DNA of 64,000 nt from Flavilitoribacter nigricans DSM 23189 = NBRC 102662 (GCF_002646595.1 NZ_PDUD01000025.1:1-64000), one strand, 5' to 3'. Shown: positions 42,774 to 51,896, numbered from the stretch's first letter. Translations and numbers: made by a program. The notes: generated by a model from the letters alone, not told the origin.

Positions 42774-42922
42774 TATTATATAGCATGGCTTTCCGGCTAT
42801 TTGATAAATATTCCTTTTCTTTGCATCACTTTTGTAAAAATGCCCTGATACTCCTGCCCAAACCTGAATAGGAACCAATCTCTGAAATAACATTTTGAAG
42901 ACCAATTGAAAAAACACCCGAA

Positions 42923-43519
42923 GTGGCGGAAAATATCCATCCTATATTCGATCGTTTACTTACCCGGGCCGAGCGGGAGCAACGACTTGGCCAAAACAGC
43001 AAAGTAATTTGGCTAACGGGACTTTCCGGTTCCGGTAAAAGTACCATTGCCCAGCAGTTGGAGCAATTGCTGTTCAGCGAGGGGTATTTCGCCCAGGTGC
43101 TGGACGGGGACAATATTCGTATGGGCATCAGCAATAATCTGGGGTTTTCGGTAGAAGACCGGGAAGAAAATATTCGCCGGATCGCCGAAGTAGCCAAACT
43201 TTACGTCCATTCCGGCGTCATTACGCTGGCCTCTTTTATCAGTCCCACCCGCGCTATTCGCGAAATGGCGAAAAACATCATCGGCCCCGAGGATTTTGTG
43301 GAGATCTACATTAACGCTCCGCTCGAAGTTTGCGAACAGCGTGATGTAAAAGGGCTTTACGCCAAGGCCCGGCGGGGAGAGATCAAAGGATTTACCGGTA
43401 TCGATTCGCCCTACGAAGCGCCCGAAAATCCGGCGCTGGAGATCCGTACGGCCGAAATGAGCCTGGAAGACTCTACCCGAAGTATTTACGATTATTTAAA
43501 AACACAGATAAGTTTGTAG
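42923..43519 (+). CDS. cysC: adenylyl-sulfate kinase
   Basis: CysC phosphorylates adenosine 5'-phosphosulfate to PAPS with ATP, in the cytoplasm. The 198-residue protein has the P-loop GLSGSGKS at 33-40, DGDNIRMGISNNLGFS (the APS-binding DGDN-x-R), and the EVCEQRDVKGLYAKARRGEI region with FTGIDSPYEAPE (family lid and helix). The start is a GTG: family members begin with ENIHP-x-F, which matches here at once, and there is no suitable ATG. It is the first gene of cysC-cysD-cysN, with 28 bases to cysD. Together they activate sulfate. Confidence 0.95.
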   Translation: MAENIHPIFDRLLTRAEREQRLGQNSKVIWLTGLSGSGKSTIAQQLEQLLFSEGYFAQVLDGDNIRMGISNNLGFSVEDREENIRRIAEVAKLYVHSGVITLASFISPTRAIREMAKNIIGPEDFVEIYINAPLEVCEQRDVKGLYAKARRGEIKGFTGIDSPYEAPENPALEIRTAEMSLEDSTRSIYDYLKTQISL

Positions 43520-43524
43520 TTTTG
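43517..43524 (+). promoter_or_regulatory. possible internal promoter (-7 box) before cysD
   Basis: TAGTTTTG overlaps the cysC stop codon and matches TAnnTTTG exactly; no good -33 TTTG lies 19-21 bases before it. If used, it would give cysD a leader of about 20 bases. Confidence 0.35.
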
Positions 43525-43547
43525 CGGCTTATAAATTCACCATTCTG

Positions 43548-44450
43548 ATGAACTATCACTTGAATCATTTACGTGAGTTGGAAGCAGAATCCATCTTTGT
43601 ACTGCGAGAAGTAGCGGCCCAGTTTGAGCGTCCGGTACTATTATTCTCCGGCGGGAAAGATTCCATTTTGGTTACCCATCTGGCCATGAAAGCATTCCAT
43701 CCGGCGAAAATACCATTTCCATTACTGCATATCGATACCGGGCACAACTTCCCCGAAACCATCGCTTACCGCGATTCCCTGGTTGAGAAACTGGGTGCTA
43801 AACTGATCGTGGGTTCCGTACAGGAAGCCATTGATAAAGGTATGGTAGTGGAAGAAAAGGGCTACAATGCCAGCCGGAACTTCCTGCAGACCGCCGTGCT
43901 GCTGGAATCTCTGGAGAACGGCAAGTTTGACGCCGCCATGGGCGGTGCCCGGCGGGACGAAGAGAAAGCGCGGGCAAAAGAGCGCTTCTTCAGCCACCGG
44001 GACGAATTCGGACAGTGGGATCCCAAAAACCAGCGCCCCGAGCTCTGGAATCTCTTCAACGGAAAGAAACACTACGGAGAGCATTTCCGGGTTTTCCCCA
44101 TCAGTAACTGGACGGAACTGGACGTTTGGCAGTACCTGGCCATCGAAGAGGTGGAACTGCCCAGCCTGTACTTCGCCCACCGCAGAAAGGTATTCATGCG
44201 CGATGGTATCTATCTGGCCGATTCGGAATTTATCCCAAAACGTCCGGAAGAGGAAGTAGAAGAAAGAATGGTGCGTTGCCGTACGATCGGTGATGTGACC
44301 TGTACGGGCGTCTGGCCTTCGGAAGCGCAGTCCATCGAAGACATTATCAAGGAGGTTTCCACCGCCCGCCAGACCGAGCGGGGTGGCCGCGCGGATGACA
44401 AACGTACGGAAACGGCTATGGAAGACCGGAAGAAGCAAGGATATTTCTAA
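43548..44450 (+). CDS. cysD: sulfate adenylyltransferase subunit 2
   Basis: CysD is the catalytic ATP-sulfurylase subunit that makes adenosine 5'-phosphosulfate from ATP and sulfate. The 300-residue protein starts MNYHLNHLRELEAESIFVLR and has the PP-loop SGGKDSILVTHL near residue 35, MGGARRDEEKARAKERFFSH, and the FPISNWTELDVWQYLAIEEV region of the PAPS reductase/ATP sulfurylase family. It works in complex with CysN, whose GTP hydrolysis drives the reaction. It lies 28 bases after cysC and 78 bases before the chosen cysN start. The length of about 300 is normal. Confidence 0.97.
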   Translation: MNYHLNHLRELEAESIFVLREVAAQFERPVLLFSGGKDSILVTHLAMKAFHPAKIPFPLLHIDTGHNFPETIAYRDSLVEKLGAKLIVGSVQEAIDKGMVVEEKGYNASRNFLQTAVLLESLENGKFDAAMGGARRDEEKARAKERFFSHRDEFGQWDPKNQRPELWNLFNGKKHYGEHFRVFPISNWTELDVWQYLAIEEVELPSLYFAHRRKVFMRDGIYLADSEFIPKRPEEEVEERMVRCRTIGDVTCTGVWPSEAQSIEDIIKEVSTARQTERGGRADDKRTETAMEDRKKQGYF

Positions 44451-44528
44451 AATACGGCACGGTACCAGGTGCAGGGGCGCGATATTTTCCGCTTCCTGCC
44501 GTCTGTGCTATGCACTCAATATAAAAAA

Positions 44529-45785
44529 ATGGATTTTCAAAATAACGAACTCCTGCGCTTCTCCACGGCCGGGAGTGTAGATGACGGCAAAAGTACCCTG
44601 ATCGGTCGTTTGTTGTACGATAGCAAATCTATCTTCGAGGACCAGTACGATGCCATCAAAACCACCAGTGAACGCCGGGGAGAAGAAAACGTGAACCTGG
44701 CTTTGCTGACGGACGGCCTGAAAGCCGAACGGGAGCAGGGGATCACCATTGATGTGGCGTATCGCTACTTCTCCACGCCTAAACGCAAATTCATCATTGC
44801 CGACACCCCGGGTCACATCCAGTATACCCGGAATATGGTAACGGGGGCATCGACCGCCAACGTGGCGCTGATCCTGATCGACGCGCGGAACGGCATTGTC
44901 GAGCAGACCCGCCGCCACGCCTTCATCGCTTCCCTGCTACAGATCCCGCATCTGGTAGTGTGTATCAACAAAATGGACCTGGTCGATTACAGCGAGGAAG
45001 TATACAATCGGATCAAGGACGAATTTTCCGAGTTTTCCTACAAACTCGACGTTCGCGACGTGCACTTCATTCCAATGTCTGCCCTCAACGGGGACAATGT
45101 AGTGGACAAGTCCAAAAATATGGAATGGTACGGGGGAGGCTCTCTGCTTTATTTCCTGGAAAACGTCCATATCGGTAGTGACCACAACCTGATCGATTGC
45201 CGGTTTCCGGTGCAGTATGTGGTCCGTCCTTACAGCGACGAATACCACGATTACCGGGGCTACGCGGGCCGGATCGCCGGTGGCGTATTCAAAAAAGGCG
45301 ATAAGGTGATGTTGCTGCCTTCCGGTTTCACCTCCAAGATTGATAAGATCGTCACTTACGACGGAGAACTGGAAGAGGCGTATCCGCCGATGTCCGTTAC
45401 CCTGCTCCTCGAAGATGATCTGGATCTCAGCCGGGGAGACATGATCGTACGGGAAAATAACCATCCGACCATCACCCAGGACCTGGAAGTCATGGTATGC
45501 TGGTTCAACGATCGCCCGCTGCAGCTTCGCGGCAAATACGCGCTGATGCACACCACGCAGGAAGCCAGATGTGTGATCAAGGAGATCCGCTACAAGCTGA
45601 ATATCAATACGCTGCACCGCGATGAGGAAGACAAAAAGATCGGTATGAACGATATCGCCCGGGTTGTGATCCGTACGACCAAGCCGTTGTTCACGGACTC
45701 TTATCGCCGCAATCGTATTACCGGTAGTCTGCTGTTTGTGGACGAAGGAACGAACGAAACGGTAGGAGCGGGGATGATCATCTGA
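44529..45785 (+). CDS. cysN: sulfate adenylyltransferase subunit 1 (GTPase)
   Basis: CysN is the GTPase subunit of ATP sulfurylase. The protein has 419 residues from the ATG at 44529; an earlier in-frame start at 44469 would add 20 residues not found in the family. The GTP-binding motifs are GSVDDGKST (G1), DTPGH (G3) and CINKMDL (G4), followed by the EF-Tu-like barrel domains (YVVRPYSDEYHDYRGYAGRI). It lacks the CysC fusion seen in NodQ-type proteins; here cysC is separate and first in the operon. A terminator follows. cysH, cysI and cysJ for reduction are not in the window, so the operon could feed either assimilation or sulfation. Confidence 0.96.
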   Translation: MDFQNNELLRFSTAGSVDDGKSTLIGRLLYDSKSIFEDQYDAIKTTSERRGEENVNLALLTDGLKAEREQGITIDVAYRYFSTPKRKFIIADTPGHIQYTRNMVTGASTANVALILIDARNGIVEQTRRHAFIASLLQIPHLVVCINKMDLVDYSEEVYNRIKDEFSEFSYKLDVRDVHFIPMSALNGDNVVDKSKNMEWYGGGSLLYFLENVHIGSDHNLIDCRFPVQYVVRPYSDEYHDYRGYAGRIAGGVFKKGDKVMLLPSGFTSKIDKIVTYDGELEEAYPPMSVTLLLEDDLDLSRGDMIVRENNHPTITQDLEVMVCWFNDRPLQLRGKYALMHTTQEARCVIKEIRYKLNINTLHRDEEDKKIGMNDIARVVIRTTKPLFTDSYRRNRITGSLLFVDEGTNETVGAGMII

Positions 45786-45820
45786 TCCTCGTATCCGCCA
45801 TTTATCTATATTCGAAGCAT

Positions 45821-45876
45821 AAGGATGTTAGACAGCTTGATCGTTTTTTCGATCGGCAGTTTAACATCCTTTTTTA
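45821..45876 (+). terminator. terminator of the cysCDN operon
   Basis: AAGGATGTTA pairs with TAACATCCTT, with GATCG/CGATC at the tip, and the right arm runs into a run of T (45870-45876). Confidence 0.85.
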
Positions 45877-45915
45877 TTTATAATAGGTATGGTTTGTCGT
45901 AGAATGGAGAACTGA

Positions 45916-47121
45916 TTAGTTCTTCTCCCAGCGCCGGTATTTGGAAGTCTCCTCAAATACCCGCAGAATGGTCAATCTTTCCGGTACGCTTAGGTTCATA
46001 TCTTTGCGTTCCATAGCGAGGTCAATGGCCTCGATGGCCCGGTCGGTGCGATAGGTCTGAAAACCGTGATGGCCTCCCCAGGAGAACGATGGAATGAAGA
46101 TCCGGGGGAAATCGCTGCCGAAAACGTTGGTACAGATTCCGACGATGGTACCGGTATTGAACATCGTATTGATCCCGCACCTGGAGTAGTCGCCCATAAA
46201 CAGGCCGCAGAACTGCCGTCCAGTAGATTCGAACACTTCCTTTTCGTAATTCCAGATCCGTACGTCGGAGTAGTTGTTCTTAAGGTTGGAAGCGCTGGTG
46301 CCGGCTCCAAGGTTGCACCATTCACCGATTACGGAATCACCCAGATAACCGTCGTGGCTCTTGTTGCAATAACCCATCATAATGGTGTTCTTGACCTCTC
46401 CGCCCGCTTTGGCCATGGGGCCGAGTGAGGTTCCGCCGTACAGCTTGGCGCCCATCTTTACCACGCTGTTCTCCCCGAGTGCTACCGGTCCGCGAATAAT
46501 GGCGCCTTCCATGATGGTGGCATTCTTTCCGATGTAGATGGGACCGCTCAGACCGTTGAGGGTCGCCAGTTCCATATTCACCCCTTCTTCCAGGAAGATG
46601 TTTTCGGCACCGAGTACCCGGTTGGAACCGCTGATGGGTTGGGAAGTACGTCCTTTGGTAAGCAACTCAAAATCTTCGCGGATCGCGGTTTCGTTGAGCG
46701 CCGGCAGATCCCACAGGTGATTGATCTTCAGGTATTCCGTGTCCTCCAGGTCGATCCCTTTCAGTTCTTCCACTTCATCGTCGTTGACCAGTTGATCGAA
46801 TTGCTCGCCGGTCATTTTGGCGGCGATCAGTTCTTCTCCCTGCAGGAAGGCTTCCCCGGTTTCCATCTGCTGGAGCAGCTTCATCAACTGCACAGACGGC
46901 ATGACCGAACCGTTGATGAAATAATTCTCCGTGTCGTATTCCAGCGGGAATCGTTCGGCGAGATAATCCTGAGTAATGTAGGAAACCGGCATGTTGGACC
47001 AACGCTGCCATTTTTCCCGAATGGTAAGGATCCCTATTCGCAGTTCACAAACAGGACGGATATAGGTGAAGGGCAACAGGCGGTTGCGGACTTCGTTGTC
47101 GAAAAGAATGATCTGAGGCAT
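45916..47121 (-). CDS. GlmU-family sugar nucleotidyltransferase-like protein
   Basis: A 401-residue cytoplasmic protein. The N-terminal 190 residues resemble a nucleotidyltransferase lacking the usual glycine-rich start (MPQIILFDNEVRNRLLPFTY instead of G-x-G-x-R). From about residue 200 the hexapeptide repeats of a left-handed beta-helix begin (IYIGKNATIMEGAIIRGPVA, KMGAKLYGGTSLGPMAK), as in GlmU. Homologues in Bacteroidota are annotated as GlmU-family or putative glucose-1-phosphate thymidylyltransferase; the N-terminal half seems to be catalytically altered, so the true substrate is uncertain. It is downstream of the L31 gene on the same strand with 217 bases between. Confidence 0.85.
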   Translation of the reverse strand: MPQIILFDNEVRNRLLPFTYIRPVCELRIGILTIREKWQRWSNMPVSYITQDYLAERFPLEYDTENYFINGSVMPSVQLMKLLQQMETGEAFLQGEELIAAKMTGEQFDQLVNDDEVEELKGIDLEDTEYLKINHLWDLPALNETAIREDFELLTKGRTSQPISGSNRVLGAENIFLEEGVNMELATLNGLSGPIYIGKNATIMEGAIIRGPVALGENSVVKMGAKLYGGTSLGPMAKAGGEVKNTIMMGYCNKSHDGYLGDSVIGEWCNLGAGTSASNLKNNYSDVRIWNYEKEVFESTGRQFCGLFMGDYSRCGINTMFNTGTIVGICTNVFGSDFPRIFIPSFSWGGHHGFQTYRTDRAIEAIDLAMERKDMNLSVPERLTILRVFEETSKYRRWEKN

Positions 47122-47201
47122 ACCTTAGTAAATAACAGTGATCATCCCGGAATTCTGGTAACAATGGGAAACGATTTGGTAGATCTGTTTACCGTAAACG
47201 G

Positions 47202-47253
47202 GTTGCGGGGTGCGGGTTGGCGAGTTCGTAACCCGCAACCCGCACCCCGCAAC
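47202..47253. terminator. perfect 18-bp GC-rich inverted repeat
   Basis: GTTGCGGGGTGCGGGTTG (47202-47219) pairs perfectly with 47236-47253, with a 16-base loop. The arms repeat GGGTTGC/GGGGTGC units. It lies between L31 and the GlmU-like gene and could end the L31 transcript, though without a T run. Confidence 0.5.
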
Positions 47254-47337
47254 AAAATTCAACTGATTACGATAATAAACAGCTGAATATACGTTATCTC
47301 CAAAATTTGGGATTACTCTATTAGCTAAAGGAGTGAA

Positions 47338-47616
47338 TTAGTTCTCACCCTTTTCACTCTTTGCAAAGCGAGATTTAGCAAATTTCTTATTGAACTTGTC
47401 AATACGACCTGCTGTATCCACAAATTTCATCTTACCGGTAAAGAAAGGATGAGAGAAACTGGAAATCTCCAATTTCACTAAAGGATATTCTTTACCATCC
47501 TCCCAGACGATAGTGTCTCTGGTGGGAGCGCAAGAACGGGTCAAAAAGGCTTCGTCGGCAGAGAAATCCTTAAACACAACTAGCCTATAATTGTCCGGAT
47601 GGGTATCTTTTTTCAT
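47338..47616 (-). CDS. rpmE2: 50S ribosomal protein L31 type B
   Basis: A 92-residue L31 of the B type: [20 protein letters not shown], then [40 protein letters not shown] and [12 protein letters not shown]. It lacks the four zinc cysteines of the A type, so it does not need zinc. It binds the central protuberance of the large subunit and bridges to the small one. The start at 47616 follows a good promoter; a longer frame to 47658 runs through that promoter. Strand and spacing suggest a unit of its own. Confidence 0.95.
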   Translation of the reverse strand: MKKDTHPDNYRLVVFKDFSADEAFLTRSCAPTRDTIVWEDGKEYPLVKLEISSFSHPFFTGKMKFVDTAGRIDKFNKKFAKSRFAKSEKGEN

Positions 47617-47647
47617 TACGCTACATTTTCCTGTTAAATCAAGACCG

Positions 47648-47678
47648 CAAAGGTACAATTTTTTCTTTTAAAAGAAAA
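47648..47678 (-). promoter_or_regulatory. promoter of rpmE2
   Basis: On the minus strand TACCTTTG (47655-47648) is a perfect -7 box with TTTT (47678-47675) 19 bases upstream, one base off TTTG. The leader would be about 25 bases. Confidence 0.7.
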
Positions 47679-47786
47679 TACACCCCCTAAAATTTTGAAA
47701 ATGATGCAGTTTTAACCCATTGGGGGGTAATAGAGCAGAAGATTGGGATAATTTTGAACAAAAAACACGCTTTTTTGAACTAAAAT

Positions 47787-47818
47787 TTTGAATACAGGTT
47801 TTAGTAGCTATACATTTG
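47787..47818 (+). promoter_or_regulatory. Bacteroidota sigma-A promoter of the small membrane protein
   Basis: TTTG (47787-47790) and TACATTTG (47811-47818), spacer 20 bases, exact consensus. The expected leader is about 110 bases long. Confidence 0.82.
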
Positions 47819-47921
47819 CAATATAATTTGGAATTGATCTTAAAAAAATTCTAAATATTTCGCAAACGAAATTGTGTAATTACCGGCCGAATGGCCAATA
47901 AAATATTTAATTCACCCAAAA

Positions 47922-47927
47922 AGGAGG
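47922..47927 (+). promoter_or_regulatory. strong Shine-Dalgarno site
   Basis: AGGAGG within AAGGAGGAAAGAAATG, six bases before the start codon. Genes around it show no such site, in keeping with the general lack of Shine-Dalgarno use in Bacteroidota. Confidence 0.7.
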
Positions 47928-47933
47928 AAAGAA

Positions 47934-48125
47934 ATGCTAAACCGTTTTGCAAATCCCAAATCAATGACCGGTGTATGGTTGGCCTTAGGCATCGCTTTAG
48001 GCATTAGTTTTTCATACGCATTAGGAAATTTGGCGATCGGCCTGCCCATGGGTATGGCACTCAGCTTTTGGGCGGGTAAGGTGACTTATCGCGTCAGCCG
48101 CGGTCTGCTGCGCATCAGACGATAG
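47934..48125 (+). CDS. small two-helix membrane protein
   Basis: A 63-residue protein with two hydrophobic stretches (about residues 13-29 and 33-49) and a basic tail (KVTYRVSRGLLRIRR). No family is recognised; the layout is of a small inner-membrane hairpin protein. Support for a real gene is good: a consensus promoter 116 bases upstream, an AGGAGG Shine-Dalgarno site 8 bases before the ATG (47922-47927, rare in this phylum) and a rho-independent terminator 64 bases after the stop. It is thus a complete one-gene unit, probably well expressed. The role is unknown. Confidence 0.8.
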   Translation: MLNRFANPKSMTGVWLALGIALGISFSYALGNLAIGLPMGMALSFWAGKVTYRVSRGLLRIRR

Positions 48126-48188
48126 TCCCATCCCGCGAACATGTCAAAAAGGTGCCCGGATACTTACGGGGACCAACATATCAAACGG

Positions 48189-48228
48189 ACTCCGAATTTT
48201 TCCCGCTGGAAAAGTTCGGAGTTTTTTT
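48189..48228 (+). terminator. terminator of the small membrane protein gene
   Basis: ACTCCGAA (48189-48196) pairs with TTCGGAGT (48215-48222), with more T-A pairing inside, followed by seven T. Confidence 0.88.
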
Positions 48229-48295
48229 ATTTTCCGGCCGAAATTTCCTACTTACGAACGGTGTTTTCTACTGACCATTCAATACCTGAGAATCC

Positions 48296-48796
48296 ATGTC
48301 CAAATTTCCGTTAGGCCTGAAAAGAAGCGCGGCCATGATCGTGCTGCGCCACGAAAAACAATTCCTCTTATTGAAAAGGGGAAAGGAACCCAATAAAGGA
48401 AAGTATGTGCCCGTCGGCGGCAAGCTGGACCCCTTCGAGGATCCGTACAGCGCCGCCGTCCGGGAGACCAGGGAGGAAACGGGCATTGATGTGGAGCATC
48501 TGCAGTACGCGGGCGTGCTGATCGAGAGTTCACCCACGGCCTACAACTGGCAGTGCAATATCTACGTAGCGGATATTCCCTACCAGGAAGTGCCTTATTG
48601 CGATGAAGGAGAATTGAGCTGGATCCCATACGAACAAATACCTGACCTTCCGACTCCACCGACAGACTGGATCATCTATCAGTATCTAATGCGAGGTCAG
48701 GTATTTGCCTTCAACGCCATTCTGGACGAACAGCTGAATCTGTTGAGTATGGACGATGAGATCCGGGGCGAGCGGGTCTGGCCTATCTCATCTTAG
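48296..48796 (+). CDS. Nudix hydrolase
   Basis: A 166-residue cytoplasmic hydrolase. The Nudix box is complete at residues 42-64 (G-x5-E-x7-R-E-x-x-E-E-x-G-I; G42, E48, R56, E57, E60, E61, G63). The KGKYVPVGGKLDPFED context and the later WIPYEQIPDLPTP are typical of the MutT/NUDT1-like group that cleaves nucleoside diphosphate derivatives, for example 8-oxo-dGTP. The exact substrate is not predictable. Its last 14 bases overlap the convergent gene to the right. Confidence 0.92.
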   Translation: MSKFPLGLKRSAAMIVLRHEKQFLLLKRGKEPNKGKYVPVGGKLDPFEDPYSAAVRETREETGIDVEHLQYAGVLIESSPTAYNWQCNIYVADIPYQEVPYCDEGELSWIPYEQIPDLPTPPTDWIIYQYLMRGQVFAFNAILDEQLNLLSMDDEIRGERVWPISS

Positions 48797-49397
48797 GCCG
48801 GCGGCGTTTACCACCCGGTTGCATGACGTTCCGGGAACGGCCGCCACCCATGCGCTGTGCGGCTTTTTGCTGTCCGCGGTTGGCCAGTACTTTTTCAAAC
48901 TGCTTGAGTTGTTCTTTTACGTTCGGATCCGTCAATTTCAGGTTCTTGAGCGTACGGTAGTGGATATCCGCTTTTTTCCAGTTGTTTTTGGAGGCGGCGA
49001 TATTCGCCAGCTGCAGTTGCAGCATGGCCTTTTCGTTATCCGTCGGAACGTCGATCTCTTCGGCCATTTTCAGGTATTCCTCACCTTTTTCCATGTCTTT
49101 CCGACCCAGGGCAATAGACCCTTTGATCATGTAGTAGTAAGCCCGGTTGGTGGAGTAGAGCCATTTTGGCGTCAGGGTGAGGTCCAGCATTTTCTCCGAA
49201 CGATTGAAGTCCATTGCCTGCATGGCTTTTGCTGCACTACCCACGGTACCCAGGAAGATGTATCCGACCAGAAGGAGGATACCCGCCAGCAGAAAGGGAA
49301 AGCCGTACCAAAAACCGTAGGCCAGCCACAGAATAATACCGCCGACGATGCCGACGCCCATCAGGGCAATGCGTAAATATGGATTGATCACAAACAT
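48783..49397 (-). CDS. membrane protein with TPR-like domain
   Basis: A 204-residue protein. Two membrane helices at the N-terminus (about residues 8-30 and 32-52) are followed by helical repeats of TPR type (YYYMIKGSIALGRKDMEKGE, AMLQLQLANIAASKNNWKKA) and a basic, glycine-rich tail (GGGRSRNVMQPGGKRRRPKM). The tail could bind nucleic acid or the ribosome. I do not know a named family; similar proteins occur in other Bacteroidota. A TAACTTTG promoter box lies on the minus strand at 49495-49488. It overlaps the Nudix gene by 14 bases. Confidence 0.75.
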   Translation of the reverse strand: MFVINPYLRIALMGVGIVGGIILWLAYGFWYGFPFLLAGILLLVGYIFLGTVGSAAKAMQAMDFNRSEKMLDLTLTPKWLYSTNRAYYYMIKGSIALGRKDMEKGEEYLKMAEEIDVPTDNEKAMLQLQLANIAASKNNWKKADIHYRTLKNLKLTDPNVKEQLKQFEKVLANRGQQKAAQRMGGGRSRNVMQPGGKRRRPKMR

Positions 49398-49547
49398 AAT
49401 GTCTATACTTTTCTGGTAAAATTTCCGGTACTATAACTTCTACAAATGACCGCCCGAGAAAGTTTACCGGGATTTTAATTGGAACCGCAAAGTTAAGCAG
49501 AATCGCGTTAACAAACCTTTATTCGGGGAAGAATTCAGTGATCGAAA

Positions 49548-51665
49548 TCAATTCATCAGCACTTTGAGGATCTCGCTTGCCGCTTCCGCAATGACGGTAC
49601 CCGGCCCGAAAATACCCGCAATTCCCTGCTCGTAAAGGTAGTCGTAATCCTGCGCCGGGATTACCCCGCCGACCACTACCAGGATATCTTCCCGACCCAG
49701 TTTTTTCAATTCGGCAACCGTTTCGGGAGCGAGCGTTTTGTGGGCACCGGCGAGCGAAGATATACCGAGAATATGGACGTCGTTCTCTACGGCCTGACGG
49801 GCCGCTTCGGCCGGCGTCTGGAAGAGCGGGCCGATATCTACATCGAATCCCAGATCGGCAAAACTGCTGGCGATCACCTTGGCGCCGCGGTCGTGACCAT
49901 CCTGTCCGAGTTTGGCCACCATGATCCGCGGCCGGCGCCCTTCCGCTTCGGCAAAGGTATCGGTAAGCTGCCGGGCGCGGGTGAAAGCGCTGTTATTCTG
50001 CATTGATTGAGCGTATACACCGCTAAGGGTACGGGTTTGCGGCTGGTAACGGCCGAATTCTTTTTCCAGGGCCGCCGATATCTCGCCGAGCGTAGCGCGG
50101 TGGCGGGCGGCATTGACGGCCAGTTCCAGGAGATTCTCATCGCCCTGACTGCCCCGGTACAATTGTTCGAGAGCCTGCTGTACGGCAGCTTCATCCCGTT
50201 CGGCTTTCACCCGTTGCAGTCTTTTGATCTGCGCTTCCCGCACGGCGGAATTATCTACTTCCAGAATGTCAATAGTACTTTTTTCATCAGTCTGGAAAAT
50301 ATTGACGCCGACGATCCGGTCCTGTCCGCTGTCGATGCGGGCCTGCTTTCGGGCTGCCGCTTCTTCAATGCGCAGCTTGGGTAGTCCTTCTTCGATCGCT
50401 TTGGCCATCCCGCCCAGGTCTTCGACTTCCCGGATCAGGTCCCAGGCGCTCCGGGCAAGCTGATCGGTTAGGTATTCCACGTAATAGGAACCGGCCCAGG
50501 GATCGACCGCCCGGGTAATGTCGGTCTCTCGCTGCAGATAGATCTGGGTATCCCGCGCGATCTTGGCCGAGAAGTCGGTCGGCAGAGCGATCGCCTCGTC
50601 CAGGGCATTGGTGTGCAAGGACTGCGTACCGCCCAGTACCGCGGCGGTAGCTTCGATGCAGGTGCGGGCAATATTGTTGAAGGGGTCCTGTTCGGTGAGA
50701 CTCCATCCGGAGGTCTGGCAGTGTGTCCGCAGCGCCATAGATTTGGCATTCTTCGGATCGAACTGTTTGACCAGTTTGGCCCACAGCATCCGGGCCGCCC
50801 GGAGTTTGGCGATCTCCATGAAGTGGTTCATACCGATGCCCCAGAAAAAGGATATACGCGGGGCAAAATCGTCGATGGCCAGACCGGCGGCCAGGCCGGT
50901 GCGCAGGTATTCCAGTCCGTCGGCCAAAGTATAGGCCAGTTCGATATTGGCCGTAGCCCCCGCTTCGTGCATATGGTAACCGCTGATGCTGATGGAATTG
51001 AAACGTGGCATCTTCTGAGCGGTATAGGCGAAAATATCGGCAATGATGCGCATGGAAGGAGCGGGCGGATAGATAAAGGTATTGCGCACCATGAATTCCT
51101 TAAGGATATCGTTCTGAATGGTACCGCTGAGTTGTTCCGGCCGGACTCCCTGCTCCTCTGCCGCTACAATGTAAAAGGCCATGATGGGAATCACGGCACC
51201 GTTCATCGTCATGGAAACGGACATCTTATCCAGGGGGATCTGATCGAAGAGGATCTTCATATCTTCTACCGTATCGATGGCTACCCCGGCTTTGCCCACA
51301 TCGCCGTGCACGCGTTCGTGATCCGAATCGTAACCGCGATGGGTAGCCAGGTCAAAAGCGACGGAAAGCCCTTTCTGTCCCTGTTCCAGATTGCGGCGGT
51401 AGAAGGCATTGCTTTCTTCGGCGGTGCTGAAGCCGGCGTACTGGCGGATCGTCCAGGGGCGCCCGACGTACATGGAACTGTAAGGACCCCGCAGATAGGG
51501 CGGCTGCCCGGCCGGAAAAGCCAGATGGCTGCAGTGACTTAGGTCTTCGGCGGAAAAGCGGGAGGGAATATCGATCTGCTCGGCGGATGTCCAGGATGCT
51601 TTTTTATCAATTGGCGGTTTACCAGTTCGGCGGTAGGGAATGTTGTTGAAGTCCGGACGTCCCAT
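49548..51665 (-). CDS. methylmalonyl-CoA mutase, large (catalytic) subunit
   Basis: A 705-residue B12-dependent enzyme that interconverts methylmalonyl-CoA and succinyl-CoA in propionate metabolism. The N-terminal catalytic barrel begins [20 protein letters not shown]-like and contains [32 protein letters not shown] and [11 protein letters not shown]. The C-terminal cobalamin domain has [13 protein letters not shown], with H591 as the axial cobalt ligand. The length and sequence match the alpha/large subunit (MutB/ScpA type). The small subunit and the MeaB GTPase, often adjacent, are not next to it here, so they are elsewhere or the enzyme is a homodimer. Single leftward gene. Confidence 0.95.
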   Translation of the reverse strand: MGRPDFNNIPYRRTGKPPIDKKASWTSAEQIDIPSRFSAEDLSHCSHLAFPAGQPPYLRGPYSSMYVGRPWTIRQYAGFSTAEESNAFYRRNLEQGQKGLSVAFDLATHRGYDSDHERVHGDVGKAGVAIDTVEDMKILFDQIPLDKMSVSMTMNGAVIPIMAFYIVAAEEQGVRPEQLSGTIQNDILKEFMVRNTFIYPPAPSMRIIADIFAYTAQKMPRFNSISISGYHMHEAGATANIELAYTLADGLEYLRTGLAAGLAIDDFAPRISFFWGIGMNHFMEIAKLRAARMLWAKLVKQFDPKNAKSMALRTHCQTSGWSLTEQDPFNNIARTCIEATAAVLGGTQSLHTNALDEAIALPTDFSAKIARDTQIYLQRETDITRAVDPWAGSYYVEYLTDQLARSAWDLIREVEDLGGMAKAIEEGLPKLRIEEAAARKQARIDSGQDRIVGVNIFQTDEKSTIDILEVDNSAVREAQIKRLQRVKAERDEAAVQQALEQLYRGSQGDENLLELAVNAARHRATLGEISAALEKEFGRYQPQTRTLSGVYAQSMQNNSAFTRARQLTDTFAEAEGRRPRIMVAKLGQDGHDRGAKVIASSFADLGFDVDIGPLFQTPAEAARQAVENDVHILGISSLAGAHKTLAPETVAELKKLGREDILVVVGGVIPAQDYDYLYEQGIAGIFGPGTVIAEAASEILKVLMN

Positions 51666-51842
51666 AAGTGTTTTTTGGTTTTAGAAGGATTATACCGGAC
51701 GCGTAGTGGTTTGGTCCTGATGTGCCAGTCACCGTGAGGATTCCCAAACCGCTTCGCGTCAGTATAGCTGGCTTATGGACAAAGCTAAGAAAAAGGTCTC
51801 TAAATTTTAGCGACCGGCCTTATCCCACCTCCCGAATATATC

Positions 51843-51850
51843 TATTTTTG
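51843..51850 (+). promoter_or_regulatory. -7 promoter box of cutC
   Basis: TATTTTTG matches TAnnTTTG. No TTTG is seen at the right distance upstream, so the promoter is partial. Confidence 0.4.
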
Positions 51851-51857
51851 CGACTTT

Positions 51858-51879
51858 ACCGGGGCGAAACGGCCCCGGT
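51858..51879 (+). promoter_or_regulatory. leader hairpin of cutC
   Basis: ACCGGGGC (51858-51865) pairs with GCCCCGGT (51872-51879) in the short leader, about 18 bases before the start codon. It would lie near the 5' end of the transcript and could stabilise it or affect translation. Confidence 0.45.
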
Positions 51880-51896
51880 TCGATCAAAATCTGCCT

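Larger units (their letters stand above)
42589..42922. other. structured intergenic region with terminator and dyad
   Basis: It contains the 3' hairpins and terminator of the metalloprotease transcript and a dyad that may control the cys operon, each listed on its own. No gene was found. No clear consensus promoter for cysC is visible; CACTTTTG near 42829 is one base off the -7 box. Confidence 0.5.
47617..47933. other. regulatory intergenic region between rpmE2 and small membrane gene
   Basis: An AT-rich stretch between divergent genes. It holds the rpmE2 promoter at its left end, the consensus promoter of the small membrane protein in the middle and a leader of about 110 bases with a GGCC-GAAT-GGCC hairpin. 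No further gene was seen. Confidence 0.6.

Noticed and set aside
47202-47253. CRISPR-like or tandem repeat array
   Set aside because: It is one inverted repeat with short internal echoes, not an array with spacers.
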